DNA of 64,000 nucleotides from Hoeflea sp. (GCF_002733955.1 NZ_NVXQ01000008.1:62001-126000), one strand, 5' to 3'. Shown: positions 54,900 through 64,000, counted from the first letter of the stretch. A program made the numbers and translations. The notes: generated by a model from the sequence alone, not told the origin.

Positions 54900-55621
54900 G
54901 CCAACACCCCGCGATCGAGTTTGACGGCGTTGCCTATGGCATGGGGGATCTGAGCGCCGAGTTCGCCTTCGAGCGTACGGCGGGAACGGTGACCGCCATT
55001 CTCGGCCCGTCCGGCGCCGGCAAGTCCACCCTGCTCAATCTCGCCGCCGGCTTTCTGGCACCGGCCAGCGGCAGGATAATTCTCGACGGCCGGGACGTTG
55101 TCGGCCTGGCGCCGTCCGAACGCGGCATCTCGATGGTGTTTCAGGACAACAACCTGTTTGCCCATCTCGATATCCGGACCAATATCGGCCTAGGCCTCGA
55201 CCCGGAGCTGAAGCTTGACAGAGCCGCCTGGTCGCAGGTCGACAAGGCGCTCGAGCACGTCGGCCTCGCAGGATTCGGCAAGCGCATGCCGGGCACGCTC
55301 TCGGGCGGCGAGCGGCAACGCGTGGCGCTCGCCCGCGCCTTCGCGCGCCGCCGTCCGCTACTGCTGCTCGACGAACCTTTCGATGGCCTCGGGCCTGGCC
55401 TGGCCGCAGATATGCTCGGATTGATGCTGGAGATCCGCGCCGAGGTTGGCGCCACCGTACTGATGGTCACCCATGATCCCGATGAAGCCCGCGCTGCCGC
55501 CGACGAGATCCTGTTCATTGCCAAAGGCCGCATCGCCGCGGATGCGCCTGCAGCAGGCTTTTTCGAACGCCAGGACCTTCCGGATCTGCAGGCCTATCTT
55601 GGCAGCACCGGCGGAAAATAA
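54896..55621 (+). CDS. thiQ: Thiamine ABC transporter ATP-binding protein
   Basis: The 241-residue ATPase has Walker A GPSGAGKSTLLN, signature TLSGGERQRVALARA and Walker B LLLLDEPFDGL. It ends the thiBPQ operon. No clear terminator was seen between it and the M48 gene. Confidence 0.94.
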   Translation: MSQHPAIEFDGVAYGMGDLSAEFAFERTAGTVTAILGPSGAGKSTLLNLAAGFLAPASGRIILDGRDVVGLAPSERGISMVFQDNNLFAHLDIRTNIGLGLDPELKLDRAAWSQVDKALEHVGLAGFGKRMPGTLSGGERQRVALARAFARRRPLLLLDEPFDGLGPGLAADMLGLMLEIRAEVGATVLMVTHDPDEARAAADEILFIAKGRIAADAPAAGFFERQDLPDLQAYLGSTGGK

Positions 55622-55791
55622 GGCCGCGCCACAATTTCGACGCGAGTGTTTGCCACTGGAGAAGCGGCGCGAATTGGGATAGACCGGTGCGACATGCTTC
55701 GGCTTGCGATTTTTTTCAGCTTCCGTCCCGGCATCACTATGACAAAACAATAGACCGGACCATGGCCAAGATAGCAGCGCCCCATCCAAAG

Positions 55792-57273
55792 ATGAACACC
55801 TCCACCCGCAACAAGCTTCGCCTCGCGTTGGTTGCCTGCGGTGGCGCGCTGCTGCTCTCCGGTTGTCAGACACTTGGCGTTGATGTTTACGAGCCTTCGG
55901 TCAGGCCGTCTTCCACTCCGCAAACGGCAGAAAAGGCCGGCGCATCCGATCCGCGAACCCGCATCGGCGCCAACGAACATCCACGGATCATTGCCAGCTA
56001 CGGCGGTGAATTCCGCGATGCCAAGACCGAACGCCTGGTGGCGCGCATCGTCGGCGCGCTGACGCTGGTGTCGGAAAATCCGAGCCAGGCCTATCGCATC
56101 ACCGTGCTCAATTCGCCCGCCGTCAACGCCTTCGCCCTGCCCGGTGGCTATCTCTATGTCACCCGCGGCCTGCTGGCCTTGGCCAATGACGCTTCGGAAG
56201 TGGCAGCCGTGCTGTCGCACGAGATGGCCCACGTTACCGCCAATCATGGCCTCGAGCGCCAGCGCCGCGAGCAGGAAGTCGAGCTCGCAGGCCAGGTCGC
56301 GGAGGAGCTGTTCGCCAATTCCATCGACGGCCGCCGGGCTGTGGCGCGGGGCAAGCTTTCGCTCGCCGCCTTTTCCCGCAATCAGGAACTTCAGGCCGAT
56401 GTCATCGGCGTGAGAATGCTCGGTGAAGCCGGCTACGATCCCTATGCAGCGCCACGTTTCCTCGAATCCATGAACGCCAACCAGCGCTTCAATTCGGTTG
56501 ATCCGGAGACCGACGCCAGCCTCGACTTTCTTGCCAGCCACCCCAATGCGCCGCAGCGGGTTGAGCTTGCCAGAAGCCACGCCAGGGCCTTCGGCCAGGA
56601 AGGTGTGGGCGACCGCGGTCGCGAGTATTATCTTGAAGGCATCGACGGGTTGCTGTTCGGCGACAGCCCGAACGAGGGCTATGTCCGCGGCACGGAGTTC
56701 CTGCATCCGGTTCTTGGCGTGAAGTTTCGCGTGCCGTCAGGCTTCCGCATCGACAACAATGCCGACGCCGTGATCGCAACCGGCCCGAATGAACTGGCGA
56801 TCCGCTTTGACGGCGTGACCGATGACAGTCGCCAGTCGCTTGCCGATTACGTCGCATCCGGCTGGGTGACCGGTCTTGATCCGAACTCCATTCGCGAAAT
56901 CCGCATCGACGGCATGCCCGCGGCCACTGCGCGCGCCAGCGCGGACCGTTGGGATTTTGATATCACCGTGATCCGGGTGAAGGATCGCATCTACCGCTTC
57001 CTGACGGCCGCCGAGAGCGGCAGCGCCGAGCTCCAGGCCACCGCTTCGGTGGTGCGCGCCGGCTTCAAGCGAATGTCGGCTCGGGAGATCCGCGAACTGC
57101 AGCCGCTCCGCATCCGCATCGTCACGGTCGCGCCGGGTGATACCGTGGCCTCGCTGGCCGCAAGAATGAGAGGTGTGGAACGCAGGGTAGAACTGTTCAA
57201 GCTTCTCAACGCGATTTCATCCGGAACCACACTGACCCCGGGTCAGAAGGTCAAGATCGTCAGCGACCGGTAA
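55792..57273 (+). CDS. M48-family zinc metalloprotease, lipoprotein, with LysM-like C-terminus
   Basis: The 493-residue protein starts with a lipoprotein signal and lipobox LLSGC (Cys near residue 24). The catalytic motif is HEMAH (HExxH) near residue 144, and the third zinc ligand is in the ELQADVIGVRML segment. The C-terminus (about 445-493, VAPGDTVASLAARM...LTPGQKVKIV) resembles LysM, so it may bind peptidoglycan. This matches BepA/YfgC-like outer-membrane quality control. The start at 55792 is chosen for the signal peptide; 55762 is an alternative. Confidence 0.88.
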   Translation: MNTSTRNKLRLALVACGGALLLSGCQTLGVDVYEPSVRPSSTPQTAEKAGASDPRTRIGANEHPRIIASYGGEFRDAKTERLVARIVGALTLVSENPSQAYRITVLNSPAVNAFALPGGYLYVTRGLLALANDASEVAAVLSHEMAHVTANHGLERQRREQEVELAGQVAEELFANSIDGRRAVARGKLSLAAFSRNQELQADVIGVRMLGEAGYDPYAAPRFLESMNANQRFNSVDPETDASLDFLASHPNAPQRVELARSHARAFGQEGVGDRGREYYLEGIDGLLFGDSPNEGYVRGTEFLHPVLGVKFRVPSGFRIDNNADAVIATGPNELAIRFDGVTDDSRQSLADYVASGWVTGLDPNSIREIRIDGMPAATARASADRWDFDITVIRVKDRIYRFLTAAESGSAELQATASVVRAGFKRMSAREIRELQPLRIRIVTVAPGDTVASLAARMRGVERRVELFKLLNAISSGTTLTPGQKVKIVSDR

Positions 57274-57286
57274 AACTACAGCGAGC

Positions 57287-57308
57287 GCGCGGGGGAAGAT
57301 CCCCGCGC
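57287..57308. terminator. Hairpin terminator between the M48 gene and rpoH2
   Basis: GCGCGGGG and CCCCGCGC pair perfectly around GAAGAT, between two convergent stops. There is no strong T-run, so the efficiency is uncertain. Confidence 0.55.
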
Positions 57309-57320
57309 TTGCGTCTGCGC

Positions 57321-58184
57321 TTACAGGCTGGCGATTTCCGGCGTCTGGGTGGTCAGCACGCTCCGAAGCTTCTCAAGTGCCCGGTTTTCGATCTGCCTGA
57401 CCCGTTCCTTGGATATGCCGAGTTCCGATCCGAGCGATTCGAGCGTCGCACCGTCCTCGCTCAAACGGCGTTGCCGGATGATCCGCAGTTCACGCGGATT
57501 GAGCGTGTTGAGAGCGTCACCCAGCCATACATGCCGGCGCTCTTCGTCGATCATGGTCGACACTTGCTCGTCCGGTAGTGGATCATCACTCTTGAGGAAT
57601 TCCATGCGATCGGACGACGTCCCCTCGTCACCGCCCGACATCGGCGCGTTGAGCGAGGAATCCGATCCCGAGAGCCGTGCATCCATCACCGCGACGTCCT
57701 TGGCATGGACGCCAAGCGTATTGGCGATTTGCGACTGAATGGCTGTCTCTGAGAGGGACGGATCGTCCTGTGCCAGCCGCGCCCGAAGCCGCCGCAGATT
57801 GAAGAACAGGGATTTCTGCGCCGAACTCGTACCGCCGCGCACGATTGACCAGTTCCGCAGAACATAATCCTGTATCGAGGCCCGGATCCACCAGGTTGCA
57901 TAGGTCGAGAAACGAACTTCGCGCTCGGGGTCAAACCGGGCTGCGGCTTCCAGCAGACCGACATGACCTTCCTGGATCAGGTCACTCATCGGCAGTGCAA
58001 AATTGCGAAACTTGGCGGCCATGGAAATCACCAGCCGCATATGCGACATGGTGATGCGGTGAAGCGCGTCCTGGTCCTTTTCGTCTTTCCAGCGCACGGC
58101 GAGATCATGCTCCTCATCGCGCTCCAGATAGGGTGCAGCCATCGCTGCTCTTACCATCTGCCTGTTTGCTGCAATCGCTTTCAT
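57321..58184 (-). CDS. rpoH2: RNA polymerase sigma factor of RpoH type (RpoH2-like)
   Basis: The 287-residue sigma-70-family protein has region 2 (SHMRLVISMAAKFRNFALPMSDLIQEGHVGLLEAAARFDP, YATWWIRASIQDYVLRNWS), the RpoH box QKSLFFNLRRLR, and region 4 (LESLGSELGISKERVRQIENRAL). In rhizobia the second RpoH copy acts in oxidative and photo-oxidative stress. The number 2 is inferred from the neighbouring carD and from overall look. The start MKAIAANRQM has GGAGGG upstream. Confidence 0.9.
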   Translation of the reverse strand: MKAIAANRQMVRAAMAAPYLERDEEHDLAVRWKDEKDQDALHRITMSHMRLVISMAAKFRNFALPMSDLIQEGHVGLLEAAARFDPEREVRFSTYATWWIRASIQDYVLRNWSIVRGGTSSAQKSLFFNLRRLRARLAQDDPSLSETAIQSQIANTLGVHAKDVAVMDARLSGSDSSLNAPMSGGDEGTSSDRMEFLKSDDPLPDEQVSTMIDEERRHVWLGDALNTLNPRELRIIRQRRLSEDGATLESLGSELGISKERVRQIENRALEKLRSVLTTQTPEIASL

Positions 58185-58641
58185 ACCACCCTCCGGCGTT
58201 TTTGCTCTTCGGTTAGCTCTACGCGCGCCAAACGAGAACAGATCACCACGCCCGACGAGAAGCTTTGACGGCACCCCACGCAGTGGGGCTCACCAAAGCG
58301 CTGTGAATGAAAGCCGTGAAAGACGAAATGGTTCCGCAAAAATCCTGAAAAGGCCGCAGGCGAGCGGATAAAGCTCCATACTCGGAGTATGCAGGACCCG
58401 GTTCCGGGTGCTCTTTGTCGGCCCGCTGACACTGGAGGCAACCGATCCCAGGCACCAGCGCGCGCACCCAGGAGCAGCTGCAAGATCGTTTGAAGAACTG
58501 TGAAATGACGCATGTCCCGACCGACCGGCGTCCTCGCTCCTGGCAGGGTAAGGTCACAAGCTGCGCACCACGACCGGGGCGTGATCAGACCGAGGTGACG
58601 GCCGTCCCGACGCTGCGAGAACGGCCAAGAGCATTTGCGGC
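58185..58641. other. Gene-free structured region between rpoH2 and carD
   Basis: No gene is supported in these 457 bases; a 154-codon frame on the minus strand has no family look. Three small hairpins can be read: CCCCAC/GTGGGG at 58274-58288, CATACT/AGTATG near 58379, and ACCCGG/CCGGGT near 58397. A GGAAC at 58331-58335 on the minus strand with a TT about 17 bases on could be an RpoE2-type promoter for rpoH2. It may be a long leader of rpoH2 or hold a small RNA. Confidence 0.45.
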
Positions 58642-58648
58642 ACAAAAA

Positions 58649-58676
58649 AGCCCGGGCACGTCAGACGGCCCGGGCT
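58649..58676 (-). terminator. Rho-independent terminator of carD
   Basis: On the minus strand, AGCCCGGGC and GCCCGGGCT pair around CGTCTGACGT and are followed by TTTTT. It lies about 30 bases after the carD stop. Confidence 0.88.
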
Positions 58677-58704
58677 AAGATATCAAGATGATGGAAGGCG
58701 AAGC

Positions 58705-59274
58705 TTAGGCTGCCTCTTCCTGTGCACCATCCTCGTCATTGGCCTTGCCGCGCTTCGGGCCCTTGTTGAGATTGACCTCAATCAGGCGCACCGCTTCGGT
58801 GTCGGACATCTTGTTGACGGCACCGAGTTCACGCGCCATCCGGTCGAGGGCCGCTTCATACAGCTGGCGCTCCGAATAGGACTGCTCGGGCTGGTTTTCG
58901 GCGCGGTAAAGATCGCGAACCACTTCCGCGATCGAAATCAGATCGCCGGAATTGATCTTCGCGTCATATTCCTGCGCACGGCGCGACCACATGGTGCGCT
59001 TGACCCGGGCACGGCCCTGAACAACCTTCAGAGCCCGCTCGACAAAATCGGTTTCCGACAATTTGCGCATGCCGATGCTCAATGCCTTGGCAACAGGCAC
59101 CTTGAGACGCATCTTGTCTTTTTCAAAATCAATCACAAACAATTCAAGTTTGTGGCCTGCAACTTCCTGTTCTTCGATGGCAACGATCTGTCCAACGCCA
59201 TGGGCTGGATAAACGATTGATTCACCGGTCTTGAAACCCTGTCTCTGTGAAGGCTTTTTCTGCTGGGTTGTCAT
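58705..59274 (-). CDS. carD: CarD/CdnL-family transcription regulator
   Basis: The 189-residue protein has the RNA-polymerase-interaction domain (about 14-70: FKTGESIVYPAHGVGQIVAIEEQEVAG) and a C-terminal helical DNA-binding domain (WSRRAQEYDAKINSGDLISIAEVVRDL). CdnL stabilises the open promoter complex at growth genes. It has a charged tail (KGPKRGKANDEDGAQEEAA). It ends in its own terminator. Confidence 0.94.
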   Translation of the reverse strand: MTTQQKKPSQRQGFKTGESIVYPAHGVGQIVAIEEQEVAGHKLELFVIDFEKDKMRLKVPVAKALSIGMRKLSETDFVERALKVVQGRARVKRTMWSRRAQEYDAKINSGDLISIAEVVRDLYRAENQPEQSYSERQLYEAALDRMARELGAVNKMSDTEAVRLIEVNLNKGPKRGKANDEDGAQEEAA

Positions 59275-59691
59275 GCGTTTTCAAAACTCCCTGTTACGGA
59301 AACGGACACTGGGAGCCGGGCATGGGTTGCCCGGACAGGTCCTGCGACGGCCGGCAGGCATATCGCGCTGACAACGCTTTCAAGAGCTGGACAAGGCAAA
59401 AGATTAAAGGCAATCATCGCGCGGAAAATGTCAAACCGACAGCATGGAGCTGCAAGGAAAGGGCTACCGCTATGAGGGACGTTTGCTTCCGTTTTTGCTT
59501 CTTGTTTCGCCCTGACGGCGCCTTGAAGATGTCAGTAATATGGAATGTATCACAAAAAATGGTGTAAATCAATGATTTGCGCGCGCAACCAAAAGCTGCG
59601 CGGGAAAACAAGTTACGTTTTGGTTAACCATGCGGCAGCGCACAGCTCTATCCACCGCATAGCAGCAATATCAAACTGAAATCCGAAGTGC
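59275..59691 (-). promoter_or_regulatory. carD upstream region, no gene seen
   Basis: This 417-base stretch shows no convincing gene. A candidate promoter is TTGATT-N17-TACATT on the minus strand at 59544-59572, in an AT-rich patch about 270 bases before carD, which would give a long leader. The rest shows nothing distinctive. Confidence 0.45.
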
Positions 59692-60030
59692 TCAGTCACC
59701 TTCGCCGGGTTCGGGGGAGAAGTACAGCTCGTACTTGCCTTCCTTGCCGTCATATTCCTTGGCGTCGTCCGGCGGATCACGCTTGATGGTGATGTTGGGC
59801 CACTTGTCGGCAAACTCGGTGTTGACCTCGAGCCATTTCTCGAGCCCCGGCTCGGTGTCCGGCTTGATCGCTTCTGCCGGGCATTCCGGCTCGCACACGC
59901 CGCAGTCGATGCACTCGTCAGGATGAATGACCAGCATGTTGTCGCCCTCGTAGAAGCAGTCTACCGGGCAGACCTCAACGCAATCCATGTATTTGCAGCG
60001 AATGCAATTGTCAGTCACCACATAGGTCAT
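59692..60030 (-). CDS. fdxA: Ferredoxin FdxA (7Fe type)
   Basis: The 112-residue protein starts [17 protein letters not shown], with Cys in [17 protein letters not shown] and [11 protein letters not shown]. This is the [3Fe-4S][4Fe-4S] pattern of FdxA. The start is preceded by AGGAGAGACGT. It carries single electrons; the partner is not known. Confidence 0.94.
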   Translation of the reverse strand: MTYVVTDNCIRCKYMDCVEVCPVDCFYEGDNMLVIHPDECIDCGVCEPECPAEAIKPDTEPGLEKWLEVNTEFADKWPNITIKRDPPDDAKEYDGKEGKYELYFSPEPGEGD

Positions 60031-60303
60031 ACGTCTCTCCTGAGGCTCCATGCATGCCCCGCTCCGGGCTCGTTCTGGCGGACCGGACATGCATCATTTC
60101 AGAGCATTACAGCTTTTGTGACGACCAGTGCAGGACGCCACGCACTATAGCAAACAACGGCGCTGAGGTACCGGCTTTGACCGCGCATTGCAAGACTTCA
60201 GATTTCGCCAAAGCGCCGCAGCCGCACGGCGCTGGGCAAACCTCGCGGCCACATCCGGTTTCGGCGAATGAGCTTCTCAAGACCGGCCGCGGTCAAGGGA
60301 TTT

Positions 60304-60693
60304 TCATGCGCCGTCCTCGGGATTGCGGAACTGATCTATTTTTCGCCTGTCCCGCTTTGTCGGCCGCCCCGAGCCAGGCTCCCGCTGCGCCGCCACCGGC
60401 TCGGCCTCGCTGGCTGCGACCGGCTTGGGCGTGATGTCTTCATAAAGCAGTTGCGCTTCAGGCGCCGGTCCCCGCCGCTGTCCGCAGCCAAGGATCCTGA
60501 GCACCAGTATGCGACGCTCCTGGGTGATGGTCAGCACGTCGCCCGGCTTGATCAGAAAGCTGGCCTGGTCGATCTTATCGCTGTTGACCCGGACATTGCC
60601 GGCAGCCGCAAACTTGCCCGCCAGGGTCCGCGACTTGATGACGCGGGCGAAGAACAACCACTTGTCGATCCGCTGCCGCGTCGTCTGCTCCAC
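60304..60693 (-). CDS. S4-domain RNA-binding protein (Hsp15-like)
   Basis: The 129-residue protein has an N-terminal S4 domain (about 8-65: RIDKWLFFARVIKSRTLAGKFAAAGNVRVN, LIKPGDVLTI) and a basic C-terminus (RPTKRDRRKIDQF). Hsp15 binds stalled 50S subunits with peptidyl-tRNA. It starts with GTG, 11 bases after the helicase stop. Confidence 0.9.
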   Translation of the reverse strand: MEQTTRQRIDKWLFFARVIKSRTLAGKFAAAGNVRVNSDKIDQASFLIKPGDVLTITQERRILVLRILGCGQRRGPAPEAQLLYEDITPKPVAASEAEPVAAQREPGSGRPTKRDRRKIDQFRNPEDGA

Positions 60694-60704
60694 CGGATCG
60701 GAAC

Positions 60705-63700
60705 CTATTTTTTCAACTGGTCACGCAAGGCCGCGAGTGCTGCGAAAGGTGAATCCGGATCCAGTGGCTTCTCCTTGCGCTGGGGCCGCTCGTTGCGGCT
60801 GCCGCGATTGGCTTCGCCGCCTTTACCGTGACCGCCACGGCCCGGCGCACCCTTGCCTGCACCGCCCTTGCCGGGATGGCCCGGCTTTCCGCGATGACCC
60901 TTGCCTTGCCGGCCTTCGCCCTCCTGCTGTTCGCCGGAGCGGGCATTGCGGTTTCCGCCCTCGCGCCGTCCACGGCCTTCACCGGGCGCATTGCGCGGAC
61001 CGCGCTGCGCATCCTGGCGCCCGCCGGGACGCCACAGCAGCACCGGACGCGGTGCTTCCGTTTCTTCCGTGCTTTCCGCGGCAGCATCAGCCTTGGGCGC
61101 TTCGCCGGCAGTGCTCTCGTCGGACGCGGCGGCAACCGCCTCGGTGGCCACAGGCTGCGCGGTAGCCTCGGCGGGCGCGGCGCCCGCTTCTTCGTTCGTC
61201 ACGGGCTGCTCGGTTGCGACCAGCGTTTCGCTGGCGCCCGAAGCCGCAGCGTTGTCCACTGGTTCAGCAGTCTGCTCTCCGGTCGCCGCGGCGGCAGGCT
61301 TGTGCGGCCGGTCGGCAGCAGTGCGCGCGACCACGACCTCGACAACGGGGCCGTTGCCATCCTTGCCACCGGCTTCAGGCTGCTGCGTATCAAGAGCAGC
61401 GATATGGGCCTGCGCTTCTTCGGCAGGCACCGCATCGGCGCGGTAGCCCAGGCCCTTGAGGATTTCCTCGATGTCGTCCTGCGTTGCCCCAAGAATGGAC
61501 AGCATGCCTGTTGTGGTGATGAACCGCCGGCCGTCATAGGCAGCTTCCGGACGCGCGCCCTGCGTGCCCGGCTTCCACTGCAGCGCCGGACGGATCAGGT
61601 CGGCCAGCCGCTCGAGAATATCGATGCGGACGGCGCGCTTGCCCAGGAACCGGAAGCCCGCGAGGCGATAGAATTCGCGATCGATTGCCGGGTCGGTCGC
61701 CACCGAGGTGCGCCCTGCCGCCAGCAATGGCGTCACGTCGCCATAGCCCGGCTTCGAAAACCCGTCATTGGCGAGCGCCCAGAGCAGCGTCACCAGTTCG
61801 GCCGGTGCGGGCTTGAGCAGCGCCGGCATGAAAATGTGGTAGGCGCCGAAGCGGATGCCGTATTTGCGCAGACCCGCGCGCGCCGACTGGTCGAGATCCT
61901 TGATCATCTCGGCCACGTCACGACGGAACAGCACACCGAGATTTTCGGCAAGCCGGAACGCGACGCCGCGTGCCAGACCATCCAGATCCTCGGCCCGGGT
62001 CAGATCGTCGAGCGGCTTGAGAACAGTCGCGATATGGTGATTGACGAAACGGTCGATGCGAGCGGCGACAAAATCCCGGGCGCTGCCGGTCAGTTGCTCA
62101 TCGGCCAGCAGGATCGTCCGCGGCTTGAGAATATGATCACCACTCGCAAGCTTGGCGACCGGGTCGCCCAGCCAGCGCACCGTTCCATCCGCACCGATGG
62201 CAAAGTCGGAATTGCCGGACGCATGCAGCCGCGCGGCGCGCGCTTCAAATTCCAGCGCCAGCGCCTTTTGCGCAGCAGCCAGCACCGCCTTGGCATCCGG
62301 CCCGTCGGCCGACGCATCGGCCATGAACCGGAATCCGGCCAATTGTCCAACATGATGTCCTTCGACAAAGACATCACCGTTTACACTGATTTCAGCTTCG
62401 AGCATCGCGTTCTCTCTCAGGCGCCTCATGAGCACAGATGTCCTGCGGTCAACAAAGCGTTTCGTCAACCTTTCATGCAACGCATCGGACAATCGATCCT
62501 CAATTTCGCGCGTCTTTTCCTGCCAGTGTGTCGGATCGGCAAGCCATTCAGGTCTGTTGGAAATGTAAGTCCAGGTCCGGATCTGTGAAATCCGGGCGGA
62601 CAATGTGTCGATTTCTCCATGGGTGGAATCGGTTCTGCGCACCTGTTCTGCGAGAAAATCCTCGTTGACTTCACCGGTCCGGATCAGGTCACGGTAAATC
62701 GTGGCAATCAGATCGGCATGTTGCGCCGGAGCAATCCGCCGGTAATCGGGCAAAGAGCAGACATCCCACAGTGTCGCAACATTTTTCGGCGTGCTGGCCA
62801 GGTCCCGCACTTCGAAATCATTGACCAGGTGCTCGAGCGCCCGCTGGTCCACCGCCGGCACCGCCCGCGTCAGCCCCTGAATCGCCGGGATCTGGTCCAG
62901 ACTGGCCTGCAGGTTTCTCAGCGTTGAAAAGTCCAGCTGCTTGGAGCGCCATTGCAGGATCTTCACCGACTCAAACACATGGCTTTCCAGCCGCTGCACC
63001 AGCTCTTCGGGCAAGGGCTGGACCTGGCCTGTCACGCCAAATGTTCCGTCCCGCAAATGCCGCCCTGCCCGTCCGGCGATCTGGCCGAACTCCGAGGCCG
63101 TCAGCTGCCGGTAGGAATAGCCATCGAACTTGCGGTCCTGGGCAAAGGCCACGTGATCGACATCCAGATTGAGCCCCATGCCGACCGCGTCGGTGGCCAC
63201 CAGGTAATCAACATCGCCGTTCTGGTAGAGCTCGACCTGGGCATTGCGGGTGCGTGGGCTCAGCGCCCCGAGCACCACGGCGGCACCACCGCGCTGCCGC
63301 CGCACCAGTTCAGCGATCGCGTAGACCTCGTCGGCCGAAAACGCCACGATCGCCGAGCGCCGCGGCAGCCGGGTGATCTTCTTCGATCCGGCATAATGCA
63401 GTTCCGACAGGCGCGGACGCTCGACAATGGTAATGCCGGGCAGCAATTGCTCAAGAATGCCGCGCACCGTCGCCGACCCCAGAAGCAGGGTTTCCTCGCG
63501 GCCGCGCAGCGACAGGATCCGGTCAGTGAACACGTGCCCGCGCTCGAGATCGCCGGCGATCTGCACTTCATCGATGGCAACAAAGGCCGCATTGGTTTCC
63601 TGCGGCATCGCCTCGACAGTACAGACCGAATAGCGCGCGCCCGGCGGCGTGATCTTCTCTTCGCCGGTGATCAGCGAAACATGGCTCACCCCGACCTTCT

Positions 63701-63887
63701 CCACCATTCGGCCATAGACTTCGCGCGCCAGCAGTCTCAGCGGCAGCCCGATCACGCCGGAAGAGTGCGCCGCCATCCGCTCGATCGCGAAATGGGTCTT
63801 GCCGGTATTGGTCGGCCCCAGCACGGCGGTGACACCACGTCCGGAGAGGATCAACGGCTTTGGGGAATGGCTGCGGGAAGCGGGCAT
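60705..63887 (-). CDS. Suv3-like superfamily 2 RNA helicase with low-complexity tail
   Basis: The 1060-residue protein has the helicase motifs GPTNTGKTHFA (near 25), AIDEVQ (near 103), GSATVRG, and QIAGRAGRH (near 275). A large middle part is alpha-helical, as in mitochondrial Suv3 and the alphaproteobacterial MgpS family. The last ~190 residues are Ala/Glu-rich, then Gly/Arg/Lys-rich (GKGHRGKPGHPGKGGAG), likely RNA-binding. It precedes the S4 gene in one operon. No gene is supported in the remaining 113 bases of the window. Confidence 0.9.
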   Translation of the reverse strand: MPASRSHSPKPLILSGRGVTAVLGPTNTGKTHFAIERMAAHSSGVIGLPLRLLAREVYGRMVEKVGVSHVSLITGEEKITPPGARYSVCTVEAMPQETNAAFVAIDEVQIAGDLERGHVFTDRILSLRGREETLLLGSATVRGILEQLLPGITIVERPRLSELHYAGSKKITRLPRRSAIVAFSADEVYAIAELVRRQRGGAAVVLGALSPRTRNAQVELYQNGDVDYLVATDAVGMGLNLDVDHVAFAQDRKFDGYSYRQLTASEFGQIAGRAGRHLRDGTFGVTGQVQPLPEELVQRLESHVFESVKILQWRSKQLDFSTLRNLQASLDQIPAIQGLTRAVPAVDQRALEHLVNDFEVRDLASTPKNVATLWDVCSLPDYRRIAPAQHADLIATIYRDLIRTGEVNEDFLAEQVRRTDSTHGEIDTLSARISQIRTWTYISNRPEWLADPTHWQEKTREIEDRLSDALHERLTKRFVDRRTSVLMRRLRENAMLEAEISVNGDVFVEGHHVGQLAGFRFMADASADGPDAKAVLAAAQKALALEFEARAARLHASGNSDFAIGADGTVRWLGDPVAKLASGDHILKPRTILLADEQLTGSARDFVAARIDRFVNHHIATVLKPLDDLTRAEDLDGLARGVAFRLAENLGVLFRRDVAEMIKDLDQSARAGLRKYGIRFGAYHIFMPALLKPAPAELVTLLWALANDGFSKPGYGDVTPLLAAGRTSVATDPAIDREFYRLAGFRFLGKRAVRIDILERLADLIRPALQWKPGTQGARPEAAYDGRRFITTTGMLSILGATQDDIEEILKGLGYRADAVPAEEAQAHIAALDTQQPEAGGKDGNGPVVEVVVARTAADRPHKPAAAATGEQTAEPVDNAAASGASETLVATEQPVTNEEAGAAPAEATAQPVATEAVAAASDESTAGEAPKADAAAESTEETEAPRPVLLWRPGGRQDAQRGPRNAPGEGRGRREGGNRNARSGEQQEGEGRQGKGHRGKPGHPGKGGAGKGAPGRGGHGKGGEANRGSRNERPQRKEKPLDPDSPFAALAALRDQLKK

Positions 63888-64000
63888 TGGCGTCCGAATT
63901 CAGGTCATGACGGAAGTTACCTAACACATTGAAGCAGGCGAAACAGGGGCTAATCTGAAAGTCTCCGATCGCTTGCATTTTAACGAATGGAACAGTGGCG

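Noticed and set aside
58181-58645. A 154-codon minus-strand frame upstream of rpoH2
   Set aside because: It is Cys-, Trp- and Arg-rich with no ribosome site, overlaps the rpoH2 start and crosses hairpins; probably not a gene.
59247-59567. A 106-codon plus-strand frame before carD
   Set aside because: It begins inside carD on the other strand, has no ribosome site and covers the likely carD promoter.
1-64000. CRISPR arrays, insertion sequences and rRNA genes
   Set aside because: No regularly spaced repeats, transposase-like reading frames with terminal inverted repeats, or rRNA stretches were seen anywhere in the window.

Overview
The window looks like chromosomal DNA of an alphaproteobacterium of the order Hyphomicrobiales, close to the Rhizobium/Hoeflea group. 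The reasons are the bolA / J-protein / cobS / cobT order, a second-type RpoH sigma factor next to CarD, a SAM-II riboswitch before metA, promoters of the form TTGAC-N17-CTAGAT, high GC content and many ATGA-type gene overlaps. No insertion sequence, phage, integrase or CRISPR array was seen.

Layout. 1-10.4 kb is core: an exported phytase-esterase-like protein (cut by the window edge), the cobalt chelatase subunits cobT and cobS, a J-domain protein, bolA, a CNNM/CorC protein, aroB-aroK, xerD and accA. 10.7-19.7 kb carries an L,D-transpeptidase-like lipoprotein with a TusA-like protein, a CobW-type GTPase with a D,D-carboxypeptidase, an M20 amidohydrolase, tRNA-Arg(CCT), an MFS carrier, a beta-hydroxyacid dehydrogenase and dxr. 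19.8-27.2 kb holds a molybdenum hydroxylase (coxSLM type) divergent from a TRAP transporter (dctPQM) with a sigma-54-like promoter.

27.3-43.0 kb is the most interesting part. It reads as a complete or nearly complete route for an organosulfonate sugar. suyA-suyB-slcC-comC should turn (S)-sulfolactate, through sulfopyruvate and (R)-sulfolactate, into pyruvate and sulfite. Beside it lie a PfkB kinase that resembles E. coli YihV, a LacD/YihT-type class I aldolase, a fucose-isomerase-like protein, a Gfo/Idh/MocA protein, an aldose 1-epimerase, a second TRAP transporter and a GntR/HutC regulator. Four identical copies of a perfect 14-bp palindrome (GTCTTATATAAGAC) lie in front of suyA/gntR, the kinase, dctP2 and dctQ2 and tie these into one regulon. 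I infer sulfoquinovose breakdown by a sulfo-EMP-like pathway that continues through sulfolactate. The step from sulfolactaldehyde to sulfolactate has no obvious aldehyde dehydrogenase in the window.

43.1-64 kb returns to housekeeping: a VWA protein and a MoxR ATPase separated by phd-doc, a GNAT protein, metA with a SAM-II riboswitch, and a diguanylate cyclase. Then come an ABC-F protein with thiamine pyrophosphokinase, divergent from a TPP-riboswitch-controlled thiBPQ operon, an M48 lipoprotein protease, rpoH2, carD, fdxA, an S4-domain protein and a Suv3-like helicase.

All functional calls come from reading the sequence and from memory of the families. No database search was run.
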